Both the position numbers and the translations under genes were made by a program. A model generated the notes under the pieces. That model ran no database searches. It worked only from the letters and a program-made list of their open reading frames with translations, and had not been told where the DNA came from. From positions 1 to 37,125 of the forward strand of contig NZ_JBMOUD010000023.1 of NCBI RefSeq assembly GCF_049319665.1: a DNA stretch of 37,125 nt, written 5' to 3'. Below, one piece after another: positions 24,180 through 34,659 of this stretch; position 1 is the stretch's first letter, and each line of letters begins with the position of its first letter. Source of the DNA: JBMOUD01 sp049319665. Lineage in GTDB: Bacteria; Pseudomonadota; Gammaproteobacteria; Enterobacterales; Enterobacteriaceae.

Positions 24180-26248
24180 GTTCACTGCCGTACAGGCAGC
24201 TTAGAAACGTAGTAAACGCAGATGTTGGCCTTACTGATTGGTTCACTGCCGTACAGGCAGCTTAGAAAAATCGATAAAACCTATTTATAACCCCAGGAAA
24301 GTTCACTGCCGTACAGGCAGCTTAGAAATCATCAGCTACCCGACCGGGTTAACATCGCATGTTCACTGCCGTACAGGCAGCTTAGAAAATTTGTAAATCA
24401 CTCCTGCCTTGCGAATATCAGTTCACTGCCGTACAGGCAGCTTAGAAAGAGTAGGTCAGTTTGGACATCCATTCGTAAGTGTTCACTGCCGTACAGGCAG
24501 CTTAGAAAGTGAATATTCAAAGCTAACGCTATCACATCCTGTTCACTGCCGTACAGGCAGCTTAGAAAACGATGATAGCTCTTTGTTAGGGCCAATCTTT
24601 GTTCACTGCCGTACAGGCAGCTTAGAAAATACCAATCTGTATCAGCACCAAGATCTGGAAGTTCACTGCCGTACAGGCAGCTTAGAAATGTGCTGCTGAT
24701 GACTGCTCACCACCTGTAGGGTTCACTGCCGTACAGGCAGCTTAGAAATTTCGCTGGATCAATAGGCTCAACATGAAAACGTTCACTGCCGTACAGGCAG
24801 CTTAGAAAACTGAGCCTCTACGCGCTGCTGTTCAAACTGAGTTCACTGCCGTACAGGCAGCTTAGAAATGGCTGAAATATTTCGTAGCTCGCGCCAGCTA
24901 GTTCACTGCCGTACAGGCAGCTTAGAAATGAAAGCTCGATTGACCTTTATGAGTTGTACCGTTCACTGCCGTACAGGCAGCTTAGAAAGTGACGCTTTTT
25001 GGCGAAGACGGTTCGGAAACGTTCACTGCCGTACAGGCAGCTTAGAAATTCAATTCCCTCGATAGTATCGGCGATTAGATGTTCACTGCCGTACAGGCAG
25101 CTTAGAAAAGGCTGCACAGCACCACATTCGAAATTACAAGGTTCACTGCCGTACAGGCAGCTTAGAAAGCTGAGTCAGGTACATCAAAAGGACGACTGTA
25201 GTTCACTGCCGTACAGGCAGCTTAGAAATGCTTGAGGGGCAGTCAAACGGAAAAGTGATCGTTCACTGCCGTACAGGCAGCTTAGAAAACGATAGTCAGA
25301 ATCGATCACACCCACACAGTGTTCACTGCCGTACAGGCAGCTTAGAAAATCAATTGTCATAAGGTCTGGAGATAGGGCGAGTTCACTGCCGTACAGGCAG
25401 CTTAGAAATATCGGTAAAATTTTATACGCTATATACTATCGTTCACTGCCGTACAGGCAGCTTAGAAAAGCTTGCAGGAAAATATGCGGAGTCTCCAGAT
25501 GTTCACTGCCGTACAGGCAGCTTAGAAAGATCTGCTGATGCAGTTGTGAGTCATTCATGAGTTCACTGCCGTACAGGCAGCTTAGAAATGCAGCCAACCG
25601 TTGAATTGCGACTCCAAGTCGTTCACTGCCGTACAGGCAGCTTAGAAAAACAGCTTGCCGTATGTACCAGGCGTTAAATTGTTCACTGCCGTACAGGCAG
25701 CTTAGAAATCTTCCGCCTAATCGGAAATTTTCAATTGGGTGTTCACTGCCGTACAGGCAGCTTAGAAAAATGGCAGCCAGTCTGGGTATGGTATTGCCAT
25801 GTTCACTGCCGTACAGGCAGCTTAGAAATGCTGCACGGCGGGCGAGGCGATAAAGAAAACGTTCACTGCCGTACAGGCAGCTTAGAAAAATGAAGCTTAG
25901 GAAGAGATATACCACATACAGTTCACTGCCGTACAGGCAGCTTAGAAAATTCAAGGTCATGAATTTAGGTTTAGGCTTAAGTTCACTGCCGTACAGGCAG
26001 CTTAGAAACAGGCGCTTGGGGAATATCTGGTCACGCACAAGTTCACTGCCGTACAGGCAGCTTAGAAAACCGCGTTAACGTAGGCGCTGAGCTTCACGCT
26101 GTTCACTGCCGTACAGGCAGCTTAGAAATCATCGAAACTTACATCTGGAAAATCACCAAGGTTCACTGCCGTACAGGCAGCTTAGAAAAACTCAAAACGA
26201 AGATATAAAAGAATTAATCAGTTCATTGCTGCACAGGCAGAAAAATAA
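24180..26248 (+). CRISPR. CRISPR1, type I-F array, 34 spacers
   Basis: The array has 34 intact 28-base repeats that all read the same (GTTCACTGCC, then GTACAGGCAG, then CTTAGAAA) and a degenerate last repeat at 26221 (GTTCATTGCTGCACAGGCAG). Repeats begin at 24180 and then at 24241 and every 60 bases up to 26161. The spacers are 32 bases, except the first one, which is 33. The repeat contains the CTGCC/GGCAG stem cut by Cas6f. The decayed end marks the old, trailer side, so the leader is to the left and the array is transcribed toward cas1. No spacer obviously matches this window. Confidence 0.98.
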
Positions 26249-26306
26249 GCTATAACTATTATCGACGTGATAATCGGTCATTTAGTGATGGCGATTTAGC
26301 TTTGCG

Positions 26307-26335
26307 TTGATGTCCAATATAGTCGTATTTATTAA
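26307..26335 (+). promoter_or_regulatory. Candidate promoter of cas operon
   Basis: TTGATG (26307-26312) and TATTAA (26330-26335) are separated by 17 bases. The start of cas1 lies 71 bases further, after a TAAGGA ribosome site. Confidence 0.4.
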
Positions 26336-26406
26336 ACGAATATTTAACTCTTTTTATTTAATGCCGATAACCAATAAATCTTAGTCCCGGTAAGGAAACC
26401 TATTTC

Positions 26407-27387
26407 ATGAGTGAAGCCTTTCGGCCCAGTGAACTTAAAACTATTCTGCATTCAAAGCGCGCGAATATTTATTATCTGCAATATTGCCGGGTGTTGGTTA
26501 ACGGTGGCCGGGTTGAATATGTCACTGATGAAGGCAAACAATCGCTGTATTGGAATATCCCTATCGCTAATACGTCGGTAGTGATGCTGGGCACCGGCAC
26601 ATCGGTCACGCAGGCGGCAATGCGGGAATTTGCACGCGCCGGTGTATTAGTTGGTTTTTGCGGCGGCGGCGGGACACCGTTATTTGCGGCCAATGAAGTG
26701 GAAGTTAATGTCTCTTGGTTAACCTCGCAAAGCGAATATCGCCCCACGGAATATCTACAAGATTGGGTAAGCTTTTGGTTTGATGACCAAAAGCGTCTGG
26801 CGGCTGCTATTGCGTTTCAGCGTATCCGCGCGCAGCAAATTCGCACGCAATGGCTAGGCTTATCGATGAGCCGTGAAGACAAATGGCACATAGAGGCGTC
26901 AGCTCTTGAAGCATTATTACAGCGTTTTGAGCGTAGTTTTGTGCAATGCAGCACGCTCAATGATCTGATGGCCCAGGAAGCCGTATTAACCAAAGGCTTG
27001 TATAAGCTGGTGGCAACTTCCAGCGGATACGGTGATTTTACCCGTGCTAAGCGTGGCGGCGGCGTAGATGTGGCAAATCGCTATCTCGACCACGGTAATT
27101 ATTTGGCCTATGGCCTGGCGGCTACGGCGGTGTGGGTTATTGGTTTACCCCACGGTTTGGCGGTGATGCACGGAAAAACCCGACGCGGAGGATTAGTGTT
27201 CGACGTTGCGGATATCATCAAAGATGCATTGATTCTGCCGCAGGCCTTTATTGCCGCAATGGAAGGCGATGATGAGCAGGCGTTTCGTCAGCGCTGCCTG
27301 AATAGATTCCAGCAGGCAGAAGCCTTAGATGTGATGATTGATTCCCTGCAAAGCGTTGCTAAAGACTATAGCCAGGTTGGCCGATGA
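26407..27387 (+). CDS. cas1f: CRISPR-associated endonuclease Cas1 (subtype I-F)
   Basis: Cas1 integrates new spacers at the leader end of the arrays together with the Cas2 part of the next protein. The 326 residues match subtype I-F Cas1: SELKTILHSKRANIYYLQYCRVLVNGGRVEYVTDEG, NTSVVMLGTGTSVTQAAMREFARAGVLVGFCGGGG, and the metal-binding site made by Glu in MAQEAVLTKGLYK, His in LAVMHGKTRRGG and Asp in VFDVADIIKDALILP. The gene starts 158 bases after the last, degenerate repeat, with TAAGGA as ribosome site, and its stop overlaps the next start by 4 bases. Confidence 0.97.
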   Translation: MSEAFRPSELKTILHSKRANIYYLQYCRVLVNGGRVEYVTDEGKQSLYWNIPIANTSVVMLGTGTSVTQAAMREFARAGVLVGFCGGGGTPLFAANEVEVNVSWLTSQSEYRPTEYLQDWVSFWFDDQKRLAAAIAFQRIRAQQIRTQWLGLSMSREDKWHIEASALEALLQRFERSFVQCSTLNDLMAQEAVLTKGLYKLVATSSGYGDFTRAKRGGGVDVANRYLDHGNYLAYGLAATAVWVIGLPHGLAVMHGKTRRGGLVFDVADIIKDALILPQAFIAAMEGDDEQAFRQRCLNRFQQAEALDVMIDSLQSVAKDYSQVGR

Positions 27388-30300
27388 ATATTTTGCTGAT
27401 TTCGCAATGTAATAAAAGAGCTTTGGTGGAAACTCGACGCGTGTTAGATCAGTTTGCCGAAAGAAAAGGGGAAAGAACCTGGCAAACGGCCATCACATTA
27501 GAAGGGCTAAAAACATTACGCATGTTATTAAAGAAAACGGCGCGACGAAATACTGCTGTGGCCTGTCATTGGATAAAATCCAATAATCAATCTGAAGTAA
27601 TATGGATAGTCGGTAATATTCGCCAATTTAATGATAAAGGCAGCGTGCCAACCAACCGTACCGGGCGCGATATACTAAAAACTCAGAGCGAAAACCAATG
27701 GCACAGCGCGGAGGCGATTCGTTTATTAGCGGCGATTGCCGGGTTATTTCATGATGTTGGTAAAGCCAATCGCTTATTTCAGAATAAATTAAACAAAGCG
27801 GGTGGCCCGAACAGTAAACGTTATGAGCCTTATCGCCATGAATGGATATCACTGCGATTTTTTCAGGCGTTTGTTGACGATAAAAATGACCAACAGTGGC
27901 TAGCGGCTTTGCAGGATATTAAGGCCGAAGATGAAGCGGCGATATTATCAGTACTGAAACGACAAACGGAGGAAATAGCCAGCCCGTTTAATCGTTTGCC
28001 GCCGATAGCCCAGGTGGTTGCCTGGCTGATTATCTCTCACCACCGCTTGCCGGTATATCCGCATCTCGAGAGTTATAACAATCATCCCCCGCTAGAAAAA
28101 ATCGATGAGTGGCTGACTTTTAGCTTTGAACACCATTGGAACAGCACTAATAAAGATCAACCCTGGGGAGATGATGAGTTAAAAGCCGTCTGGCAGTTCC
28201 CACACGGCACGCCACTGCGCAGTCAAACCTGGCGCAGCAAGGCGCAAAAATTTGCTCTGCGCGCGAATCAACTCTCTTCGCTGTCGGCATTTAGCCAGCT
28301 ATTAACTCAGCCTTTCACCTGCCATATGGCGCGCCTGGCCTTGATGCTGGCCGATCACTATTACTCATCTCGCGAGGCGACGACCGGTTGGCATGACGTG
28401 AGTTACCCGGTCTGGGCCAATACCGACCGTAAAACTGGCGCGCTTAAGCAGGCGCTGGATGAGCACAATATTGGCGTCAGCCAGAATGCTTATTTACTCG
28501 GGCGCAGCCTGCCGACTTTGCGCGAGAGTTTACCGGCAATAACCCGCCATAAAGATTTTAAAAAACGTAGCGAGAATAAAGCCTTTCGCTGGCAGGACAA
28601 TGCCTACGATACTGCCTGTGCATTGCGGGAACGCTCGGTTGAACAAGGTTTTTTCGGCATTAATATGGCGTCAACCGGCTGCGGCAAAACGCTGGCCAAT
28701 GCGCGAATTATGTATGGCTTAGCCGACGAGACGCGCGGCTGTCGTTTTTCTATTGCGCTGGGGCTGCGTACTTTAACGCTGCAAACCGGCGATGCGCTAC
28801 GCGAAAAGCTGCATCTTGAAAACGATGATTTAGCGGTATTGATCGGCTCACAATCGGTGACGCAGTTACATCAACTGGCTAAAGATAGTGTAATTGCGGC
28901 AGATTTTGGTAGCCAATCGGCCGAAGCGTTGTTCGCTGAACATCAATATGTTCGTTATGACGGCAGTCTTGACGACGGGCGATTAAGTCAGTGGTTAAAA
29001 AGCGACGATAAGCTACATAAACTGATCAGCGCGCCGATTCTGGTGACCACTATTGATCACCTGATTTCGGCGACCGAAGGAACGCGCGGTGGTAAGCAGA
29101 TTGCCCCAATGCTGCGGTTGCTGACCTCCGATTTAGTGCTCGATGAGCCGGACGACTTTGATATCAACGATTGCCACGCGTTATGCCGCTTGGTGAATTG
29201 GGCCGGAATGCTGGGCTCGCGGGTGCTGGTGTCTTCTGCCACCTTACCACCGGCATTAATTCAGGCGCTATTTGCCTCCTATCGTGCGGGGCGAATAGAG
29301 TATCAGCGCGCCTGTGGTCGCCCAGGATTACCCGTCAATATTTGTTGCGCCTGGTTTGATGAGTTCCATGTTGAAGCCAGCGATAATCCCGATGGCAAAA
29401 GTTTTCAGCAGCAGCACCTCAAGTTTATTTCGCAACGAGTGCCAAAGCTGTTAGCTGAGCCCAAGCTGCGTTTGGGGATGATTGCTGCGGTGACAGAGAG
29501 TAGCACACGGCAAAACGAGGTGCTGGATGCGGTCGCCGCAACCATCAGCCAGTCGATAATGCAACTGAGCCAACAACATTATCAAGTCCATCCGACCAGC
29601 AACAAAACCGTATCAGTCGGACTGGTACGTATTGCCAATATCAATCCGCTGGTGGCGGTGGCGCTACGCTTATTTTCCCAGCCGTCGGTAGAAAACACCC
29701 GTATTCATTACTGTGTGTATCACAGCCGTCATCCGTTGGCGGTGCGATCCTATATTGAGCAACGCCTGGATGCGTTGCTAATGCGTCACGACCAACAGGC
29801 GTTGTGGCGGGTTGATGAAGTTCAGCAGGCATTAACGCAGCACCCCGAACAGCACCATATCTTTGTGGTACTTGCCACCTCGGTTGCCGAAGTAGGGCGA
29901 GATCACGATTACGACTGGGCGATAGCCGAACCAAGCTCAATGCGCTCGTTGATTCAGTTAGCCGGGCGTGTTCAGCGTCATCGCAAGCAAGCCCCCGCGC
30001 AGCCGAATGTGCATATTTTGCATAAAAATATCCGTGCGCTGAAACAGACGGCTCTTGAGCATCCTGCCTATAACAAACCGGGATTTGAAACCAAAACGAC
30101 GCTGCTAGCCAGCCACGATATGAACAACCTTCTGCGCCCCGATCAATATGAAACCATTACGGCTATCCCGAGAATGTTGGAAAGTGGCGAGCCTAATCCT
30201 AAAGATAATCTGGTGGATTTAGAGCACGACAGACTGTGGCGAGAGCTGCTCGCCCGAGGCATGACCAGCCCTGACACTGAATGCGCAGCACTATGGTGGC

Positions 30301-30671
30301 GCAATAAAGTCAGCTGGTGCGGTGAAATGCAGCGCCGCCAGCCGTTTCGTCAATCCCGTCCGCAAGAGCAACACTTTTTATGGATTGACGATGAAGACGA
30401 GGAGCCGAAATTTAAATTCTTTGATAAGGACAATGAATTTGGCAAAGAGAGCGCCTGCTTTATAGATAAGCCTACTGAGTTATCGATGGCAGCAGGTGTG
30501 AGTTGCTGGATAGCAACGGATTACCATCGGGTTTATCAACAACTGGTCGATAAGCTTGATAAAGAGTGGTGGCAAGTGAGCCGGCTATTTGGCGAGCTCA
30601 ATTTGCCAACCAATGACAAACAACGATGGAGCTGGCACCCGGTGTTAGGAGTGTTTGGCGCATTGGAATAA
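27384..30671 (+). CDS. cas3f: Cas2-Cas3 fusion nuclease-helicase (subtype I-F)
   Basis: The 1095-residue protein is the effector nuclease of the system. Residues 1-95 form a Cas2 domain (MNILLISQCNKRALVETRRVL) needed for spacer uptake. An HD nuclease follows with GLFHDVGKANRLF (about residue 117-130) and SHHRLP. The helicase has STGCGKT (about 430), LDEPDDFD in the Walker B place (about 587), SSATLPP (about 617) and QLAGRVQRHRK (about 857). It unwinds and degrades DNA that the Csy complex has recognised. Cas2-Cas3 fusion is the hallmark of I-F. The gene overlaps cas1 by ATGA, so both are made in a coupled way. Confidence 0.97.
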   Translation: MNILLISQCNKRALVETRRVLDQFAERKGERTWQTAITLEGLKTLRMLLKKTARRNTAVACHWIKSNNQSEVIWIVGNIRQFNDKGSVPTNRTGRDILKTQSENQWHSAEAIRLLAAIAGLFHDVGKANRLFQNKLNKAGGPNSKRYEPYRHEWISLRFFQAFVDDKNDQQWLAALQDIKAEDEAAILSVLKRQTEEIASPFNRLPPIAQVVAWLIISHHRLPVYPHLESYNNHPPLEKIDEWLTFSFEHHWNSTNKDQPWGDDELKAVWQFPHGTPLRSQTWRSKAQKFALRANQLSSLSAFSQLLTQPFTCHMARLALMLADHYYSSREATTGWHDVSYPVWANTDRKTGALKQALDEHNIGVSQNAYLLGRSLPTLRESLPAITRHKDFKKRSENKAFRWQDNAYDTACALRERSVEQGFFGINMASTGCGKTLANARIMYGLADETRGCRFSIALGLRTLTLQTGDALREKLHLENDDLAVLIGSQSVTQLHQLAKDSVIAADFGSQSAEALFAEHQYVRYDGSLDDGRLSQWLKSDDKLHKLISAPILVTTIDHLISATEGTRGGKQIAPMLRLLTSDLVLDEPDDFDINDCHALCRLVNWAGMLGSRVLVSSATLPPALIQALFASYRAGRIEYQRACGRPGLPVNICCAWFDEFHVEASDNPDGKSFQQQHLKFISQRVPKLLAEPKLRLGMIAAVTESSTRQNEVLDAVAATISQSIMQLSQQHYQVHPTSNKTVSVGLVRIANINPLVAVALRLFSQPSVENTRIHYCVYHSRHPLAVRSYIEQRLDALLMRHDQQALWRVDEVQQALTQHPEQHHIFVVLATSVAEVGRDHDYDWAIAEPSSMRSLIQLAGRVQRHRKQAPAQPNVHILHKNIRALKQTALEHPAYNKPGFETKTTLLASHDMNNLLRPDQYETITAIPRMLESGEPNPKDNLVDLEHDRLWRELLARGMTSPDTECAALWWRNKVSWCGEMQRRQPFRQSRPQEQHFLWIDDEDEEPKFKFFDKDNEFGKESACFIDKPTELSMAAGVSCWIATDYHRVYQQLVDKLDKEWWQVSRLFGELNLPTNDKQRWSWHPVLGVFGALE

Positions 30672-30696
30672 CTAACGTTGTTTAAAAGGAGGCGCA

Positions 30697-32040
30697 ATGG
30701 ATGGAAGTGAATTAAGTCAGTTCATCACCGACTATATCGCAGGCCGCAAGCAGCCCAAGCTTGAGGCTTTCGATAAAGAGAGTGAAAAAATGCAGGCGGC
30801 AGAAACCGACCCGGAACGGCTGGCGTTGCTTAAGCAACAACGGCTGGAAGAGCGTTTGGCGCTGGAGCAGCGTTATCAGCCTAATGCCTGGCTGAGTGAT
30901 GCGGCTGCGCGTGCCGGGCAAATTAGTCTGGTGACGCACGCGCTGAAATTTACCCACAGCGATGCTAAAGGCAGCAGTGTATTCAGCACGTTTTCAGTCG
31001 ATGAAACCGCTTATCTCTCCAGCCTGACGATTCGCGAACCGGCAATTGATGCGGTGGGGAACGCCGCGGCTCTTGATGTTGCCAAGCTGCTGCAAACCGA
31101 ATATCAGGGCGACTCATTGCTGGCTAGCCTGCGCCGCGATGATTACCGCGCTTTGCAGCCGTTTGCTGAAAACGCGGGGCAGCTTGAACAGTGGGTGAGC
31201 GGTTTTAAAGCATCACTTTCTGATAAACAGCTAAGCTCGCATAAACTGGCTAAACAGATCTATTTCCCGCTCAATGCGCGCGGTGAATATCATCTTCTTA
31301 GTCCGCTTTATTCCTCTTCTCTGGCCGATGCGCTGTATAAAACAATCAATGACACGCGCTTTAGCGAGGAGTCGAAAGCACTGCGTAAAGCCCGGCGCGA
31401 GAAACGCTGGCGACAGGGTGTGGCGGTGGACTACCCGCAGCTTGCGGTGCAAAGCATCGGCGGCACCAAACCGCAGAATATCTCTTATCTAAATAGCACC
31501 CGCGGCGGTAAATCCTATTTATTACGCTGTGCGCCACCGGAGTGGCAGCAGGTTTTGCAGCCGCCAGCGCAGCACGACTCGATTTTTAGCCATGTATTAT
31601 CGGGTTTAGCGGGAACGGCGATTTGGCAGCTTAAACGCTATTTAATCAGCGTCGCAAAGCTCTCCAATACCATGGAGATTCGTCAACAGCGGGCGCAGTT
31701 AGTCGATGACATTATCGGCATCATTTTCAACTATGTCGCTGAAATTCAATCCATATCCGGTATTCAAGGCTGGAGCCGCGCAGAAGACTGCAAGCTTAAG
31801 TTATCGCAGCAGCTGTGGCTCGATCCTCTTCGCCAAGACGTTGACCCCGCTTTCAAACTGGATCGCGAAAAGGGCGACTGGCAGAAGGAGATCGCCAACG
31901 ATTTTGCTTACTGGATAACCCGCCGATTGAATAAAGTCGACACGTTGGCGATGGGTAGGGTGGAGTTTAGGGAGCTTTCCGGCCTTTTCTATCGCCGGTT
32001 GCGTGAGTTCGATGCCGGTCGATTGGAGATTGCATCATGA
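30697..32040 (+). CDS. csy1: Csy1 / Cas8f, large subunit of the Csy surveillance complex
   Basis: The 447-residue protein has the I-F Csy1 layout: a charged N-terminal helix region (AGRKQPKLEAFDKESEKMQAAE), then VTHALKFTHSDAKGSS and, later, SIGGTKPQNISYLNSTRGGKSYLLRCAPPEW, a family signature, and a helical end. Csy1 sits with Csy2 at the 5' handle of the crRNA and recognises the GG PAM of the target. A strong AAAAGGAGG ribosome site lies before ATG. The stop overlaps the next start by 4 bases. Confidence 0.96.
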   Translation: MDGSELSQFITDYIAGRKQPKLEAFDKESEKMQAAETDPERLALLKQQRLEERLALEQRYQPNAWLSDAAARAGQISLVTHALKFTHSDAKGSSVFSTFSVDETAYLSSLTIREPAIDAVGNAAALDVAKLLQTEYQGDSLLASLRRDDYRALQPFAENAGQLEQWVSGFKASLSDKQLSSHKLAKQIYFPLNARGEYHLLSPLYSSSLADALYKTINDTRFSEESKALRKARREKRWRQGVAVDYPQLAVQSIGGTKPQNISYLNSTRGGKSYLLRCAPPEWQQVLQPPAQHDSIFSHVLSGLAGTAIWQLKRYLISVAKLSNTMEIRQQRAQLVDDIIGIIFNYVAEIQSISGIQGWSRAEDCKLKLSQQLWLDPLRQDVDPAFKLDREKGDWQKEIANDFAYWITRRLNKVDTLAMGRVEFRELSGLFYRRLREFDAGRLEIAS

Positions 32041-33005
32041 GTTATCTAATTGTCATCCCTCATTTGCGGGTAGAAAACGCTAATGCTATTTCCGGGCTGA
32101 CGTATGGCTTCCCGGCAATGACCCATTTTCTGGGTTTTATGCATGCGCTGTCGCGTAAAACCCAGGCCGCTTATGAGCTAACCCTTTCCGGCTGCGGCGT
32201 GGTGTGCCATCACCAGCAGATCCAAGCCTATCGCCCTAACAACTGGAGCGATTACTCGTTTGCGCTTACTCGCAATCCGTTAACCAAAGAAGCCAAAACC
32301 GCTGCCTTTAATGAAGAAGGCCGGATGCATATGACGGTCACGCTGTTTATTAAATGTGAGGGCAGTATCGCGCATGGTGATGCCGGTAGCGCGCAGGTGG
32401 CCGAGTTTCTACAAACTCAGTGTGTGATGCAGCGATTGGCGGGCGGCACCATTGTTTCAATGGGTAAAGTGCGGGTGATGAGTTTGCCAAGCGGTGATGA
32501 TGCTTTGACGGATTTCACCCGCCGGGAAATGTATCGCTCCCTGCCGGGATTTGCGCTGGTGGATCGCAGCGAGTATCTGGCCGAGCATGTTAGCAAATTG
32601 CAACAACAGAACCCGGATGCCCAGATGCTCGATGCCTGGCTCGATTTTGCCGCGCTGAAAACGCATGCCATTGCCAAAGAGGGAAATGAGCAGCCGCAGG
32701 AGGGCGACGAGGCGCAGTGGGAATATCTGCCGAAACCACAAAACGGTTATCTGGTGCCGCTTATGGTCGGCTACCGCGCCATTTCGCCGGTTTATTCCCC
32801 CGGGGAAGTAGATAAAACCCGCGATCCTTCGCTGCCGTTTTGCTTTGCTGAAGCCTTATATGGCGTTGGCGAGTGGCGCAGCCCGCATCGTATTCACGAT
32901 ATTAACCAACTGTTCTGGCACTACCAGCATGATGACGGGCGCTATCTATGTGGCCCGCAGCAACCGGTAACAGAAGAGCATTTAGTTTTTGACTACTTAG
33001 ACTAA
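32037..33005 (+). CDS. csy2: Csy2 / Cas5f, Csy complex subunit
   Basis: The 322-residue protein follows Csy2: MSYLIVIPHLRVENANAISGLTYGFPAMTHFLGFMHALSRK at the start, RMHMTVTLFIKCEG and, at the end, FCFAEALYGVGEWRSPHRIHDINQLFWHY. It is a RAMP-fold protein that binds the 5' handle of crRNA as partner of Csy1. The gene starts inside the csy1 stop (ATGA) and ends 23 bases before csy3. Confidence 0.96.
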   Translation: MSYLIVIPHLRVENANAISGLTYGFPAMTHFLGFMHALSRKTQAAYELTLSGCGVVCHHQQIQAYRPNNWSDYSFALTRNPLTKEAKTAAFNEEGRMHMTVTLFIKCEGSIAHGDAGSAQVAEFLQTQCVMQRLAGGTIVSMGKVRVMSLPSGDDALTDFTRREMYRSLPGFALVDRSEYLAEHVSKLQQQNPDAQMLDAWLDFAALKTHAIAKEGNEQPQEGDEAQWEYLPKPQNGYLVPLMVGYRAISPVYSPGEVDKTRDPSLPFCFAEALYGVGEWRSPHRIHDINQLFWHYQHDDGRYLCGPQQPVTEEHLVFDYLD

Positions 33006-33028
33006 TCATCAAGCACAAGGAAAGTATA

Positions 33029-34048
33029 ATGAGCAAAGCAACTGTAAAAACCGCCTCTGTTTTAGCTTTTGAGCGCAAGTTAGCCAATTCTGACGGCTTG
33101 ATGTTTGCCGGTAATTGGCAGCAGCGCGAACAATCTGCCTCTTGGCAGGCCGTCATCGTGCAGGAAAAAGCGGTGCGCGGTACCATTTCCAACCGTATGA
33201 AAACGGCGTTAAGCAGCGATCCGCTTAAGGTTGATGCTGAGATCCAAAAAGCCAACCTGCAACGTGTTGATGTTGCCGCTTTGCCGTTTGACGCTGATAC
33301 ATTGAAACTCACCTTTACCCTGCGCGTATTGGGCAACCTTTCTGTGCCGTCGGTCTGTAACGATCAGGATTATCAGGCAGCCCTCAGCGAGGTGGTGGAC
33401 GGTTATCGCACACAGCACGGTTTCGGGGTATTGGCTGCGCGTTATGCCGAAAACATTGCCAACGGTCGTTTCCTATGGCGTAACCGTGTCGGTGCCGAGG
33501 ATATCGCGGTTAAGGTCACGCATAACGATCGTAGCTGGCATTTTGATGCGACAACCTTAAATCTGCGTCAGTTTAGTCAGCCACAGGGTGATTTGGCCGA
33601 GCTGGCAAAGGTGATTGAACAAGGCTTAAGCGGAGACGGGTCGAACTTGTTAACGGTTGAGGCTTTTGTCCGTTTAGGCGCAGGGCAAGAAGTCTTCCCC
33701 TCACAGGAACTGGTGCTCGACAACAGCCGTGACAGCAAAAAGAGCAAAATTTTGTATCAGGTTGGCGATGTCGCTGCGCTGCATTCACAAAAAATTGGTA
33801 ATGCCCTGCGCACAATTGACGATTGGTATCCTGATGCGGTTGAACTGGCGCTGGGGCCAATCGCGGTTGAACCTTATGGTTCGGTTACCAGCCGCGGTAA
33901 AGCGTATCGCCAGCCAAAACAAAAGATGGATTTCTACACCCTGTTAGATAACTGGGTGACGAAAAATCAACAGCCGGAAGTGGTGCAACAACACTACGTG
34001 ATGGGGATCTTGATTCGCGGCGGCGTATTTGGCGAGAAAAGCGAATAA
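33029..34048 (+). CDS. csy3: Csy3 / Cas7f, backbone subunit of the Csy complex
   Basis: The 339-residue protein follows Csy3, of which six copies coat the crRNA spacer: ASVLAFERKLANSDGLMFAGNWQQRE at the start, FLWRNRVGAEDIAVKV in the middle, ALRTIDDWYP and VEPYGSVTSRGKAYRQPKQKMDFYTLLDNW towards the end. An AAGGAAAG ribosome site precedes ATG, in line with the need for more copies of this subunit. Confidence 0.97.
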   Translation: MSKATVKTASVLAFERKLANSDGLMFAGNWQQREQSASWQAVIVQEKAVRGTISNRMKTALSSDPLKVDAEIQKANLQRVDVAALPFDADTLKLTFTLRVLGNLSVPSVCNDQDYQAALSEVVDGYRTQHGFGVLAARYAENIANGRFLWRNRVGAEDIAVKVTHNDRSWHFDATTLNLRQFSQPQGDLAELAKVIEQGLSGDGSNLLTVEAFVRLGAGQEVFPSQELVLDNSRDSKKSKILYQVGDVAALHSQKIGNALRTIDDWYPDAVELALGPIAVEPYGSVTSRGKAYRQPKQKMDFYTLLDNWVTKNQQPEVVQQHYVMGILIRGGVFGEKSE

Positions 34049-34057
34049 GAGGTCACT

Positions 34058-34612
34058 ATGGACAGCTATCTGGATATTCGTGTCTTGCCCGATCCTGAGT
34101 TTACCGCTCAGGCTCTGCTTGATGCGCTGTTCGCCAAATTGCACCGTGCGTTAGGCCAACATGCCGCTGGCGGCATCGGCATCAGTTTTCCGCAGGCGGG
34201 CAAAAACCTCGGCGACAAACTGCGGTTGCACGGCACTTCTGCGGCGTTAGCGGCCTTGCAGCAGTTGAACTGGCTAAAAGGGCTGGGGGATTATACCGAA
34301 TGCTCGGCAATACTCCCGGTGCCTGCGACGGCCAAACATCGGACGATCTGCCGGGTGCAGGTGAAAAGCAATGCCGAGAGATTACGTCGACGTTCCGTTA
34401 AAAAAGGCTGGCTGACGCAAGAAGAAGCGCTGCAACGCATCCCCGACAACGTGTCGCAGCGCAGCAAACTGCCGTTTGTTAATGTCAAAAGCCTGTCTAC
34501 TGGCGAGCGTTACCCGTTATTTATCCGTCAGGGTGAGATTCGGGAGCAGGCCACCCCAGGTGAGTTCAGCAGTTATGGGCTCAGCGCCACCGCCACCGTG
34601 CCTTGGTTCTAA
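34058..34612 (+). CDS. csy4: Cas6f / Csy4 crRNA-processing endoribonuclease
   Basis: The 184-residue protein cuts the pre-crRNA at the 3' base of the repeat hairpin and stays bound. It matches the well-studied Pseudomonas enzyme: MDSYLDIRVLPDPEF at the start, the catalytic His in LFAKLHRAL, the arginine-rich helix CRVQVKSNAERLRRRSVKKG that docks in the RNA major groove, the Ser in KSLSTGERYPLFIRQG and the ending YGLSATATVPWF. It is the last cas gene, 9 bases after csy3, and is followed by a 16-bp hairpin. Confidence 0.97.
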   Translation: MDSYLDIRVLPDPEFTAQALLDALFAKLHRALGQHAAGGIGISFPQAGKNLGDKLRLHGTSAALAALQQLNWLKGLGDYTECSAILPVPATAKHRTICRVQVKSNAERLRRRSVKKGWLTQEEALQRIPDNVSQRSKLPFVNVKSLSTGERYPLFIRQGEIREQATPGEFSSYGLSATATVPWF

Positions 34613-34617
34613 CCTCT

Positions 34618-34653
34618 ACGTTAACGTCCTGCTTATCAGCAGGACGTTAACGT
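34618..34653 (+). terminator. Terminator of the cas operon
   Basis: ACGTTAACGTCCTGCT (34618-34633) forms a perfect 16-bp stem with 34638-34653, loop TATC. The T8 run of the CRISPR2 leader begins 11 bases later, so a direct U-tract is missing. The stem also is self-complementary in the arms (GTTAAC). Confidence 0.7.
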
Positions 34654-34659
34654 GTTCAG

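Noticed and set aside
24080..24265. Open frame of 61 codons running from the leader into CRISPR1
   Set aside because: It crosses the leader, repeat and spacer; no coding signs.
24398..26078. Open frames with repeated peptides such as FLSCLYGSE, VHCRTGSLE or SLPYRQLR in the CRISPR1 region
   Set aside because: They are translations of the CRISPR repeat and spacers in different frames, not repeat proteins. The same holds for frames at 34756-36874.
26407..34612. A transposon-encoded type I-F (CAST) system
   Set aside because: cas1, cas2-3 and a separate csy1 are present and no tnsA/B/C or tniQ genes are seen, so it is a canonical I-F immunity locus.
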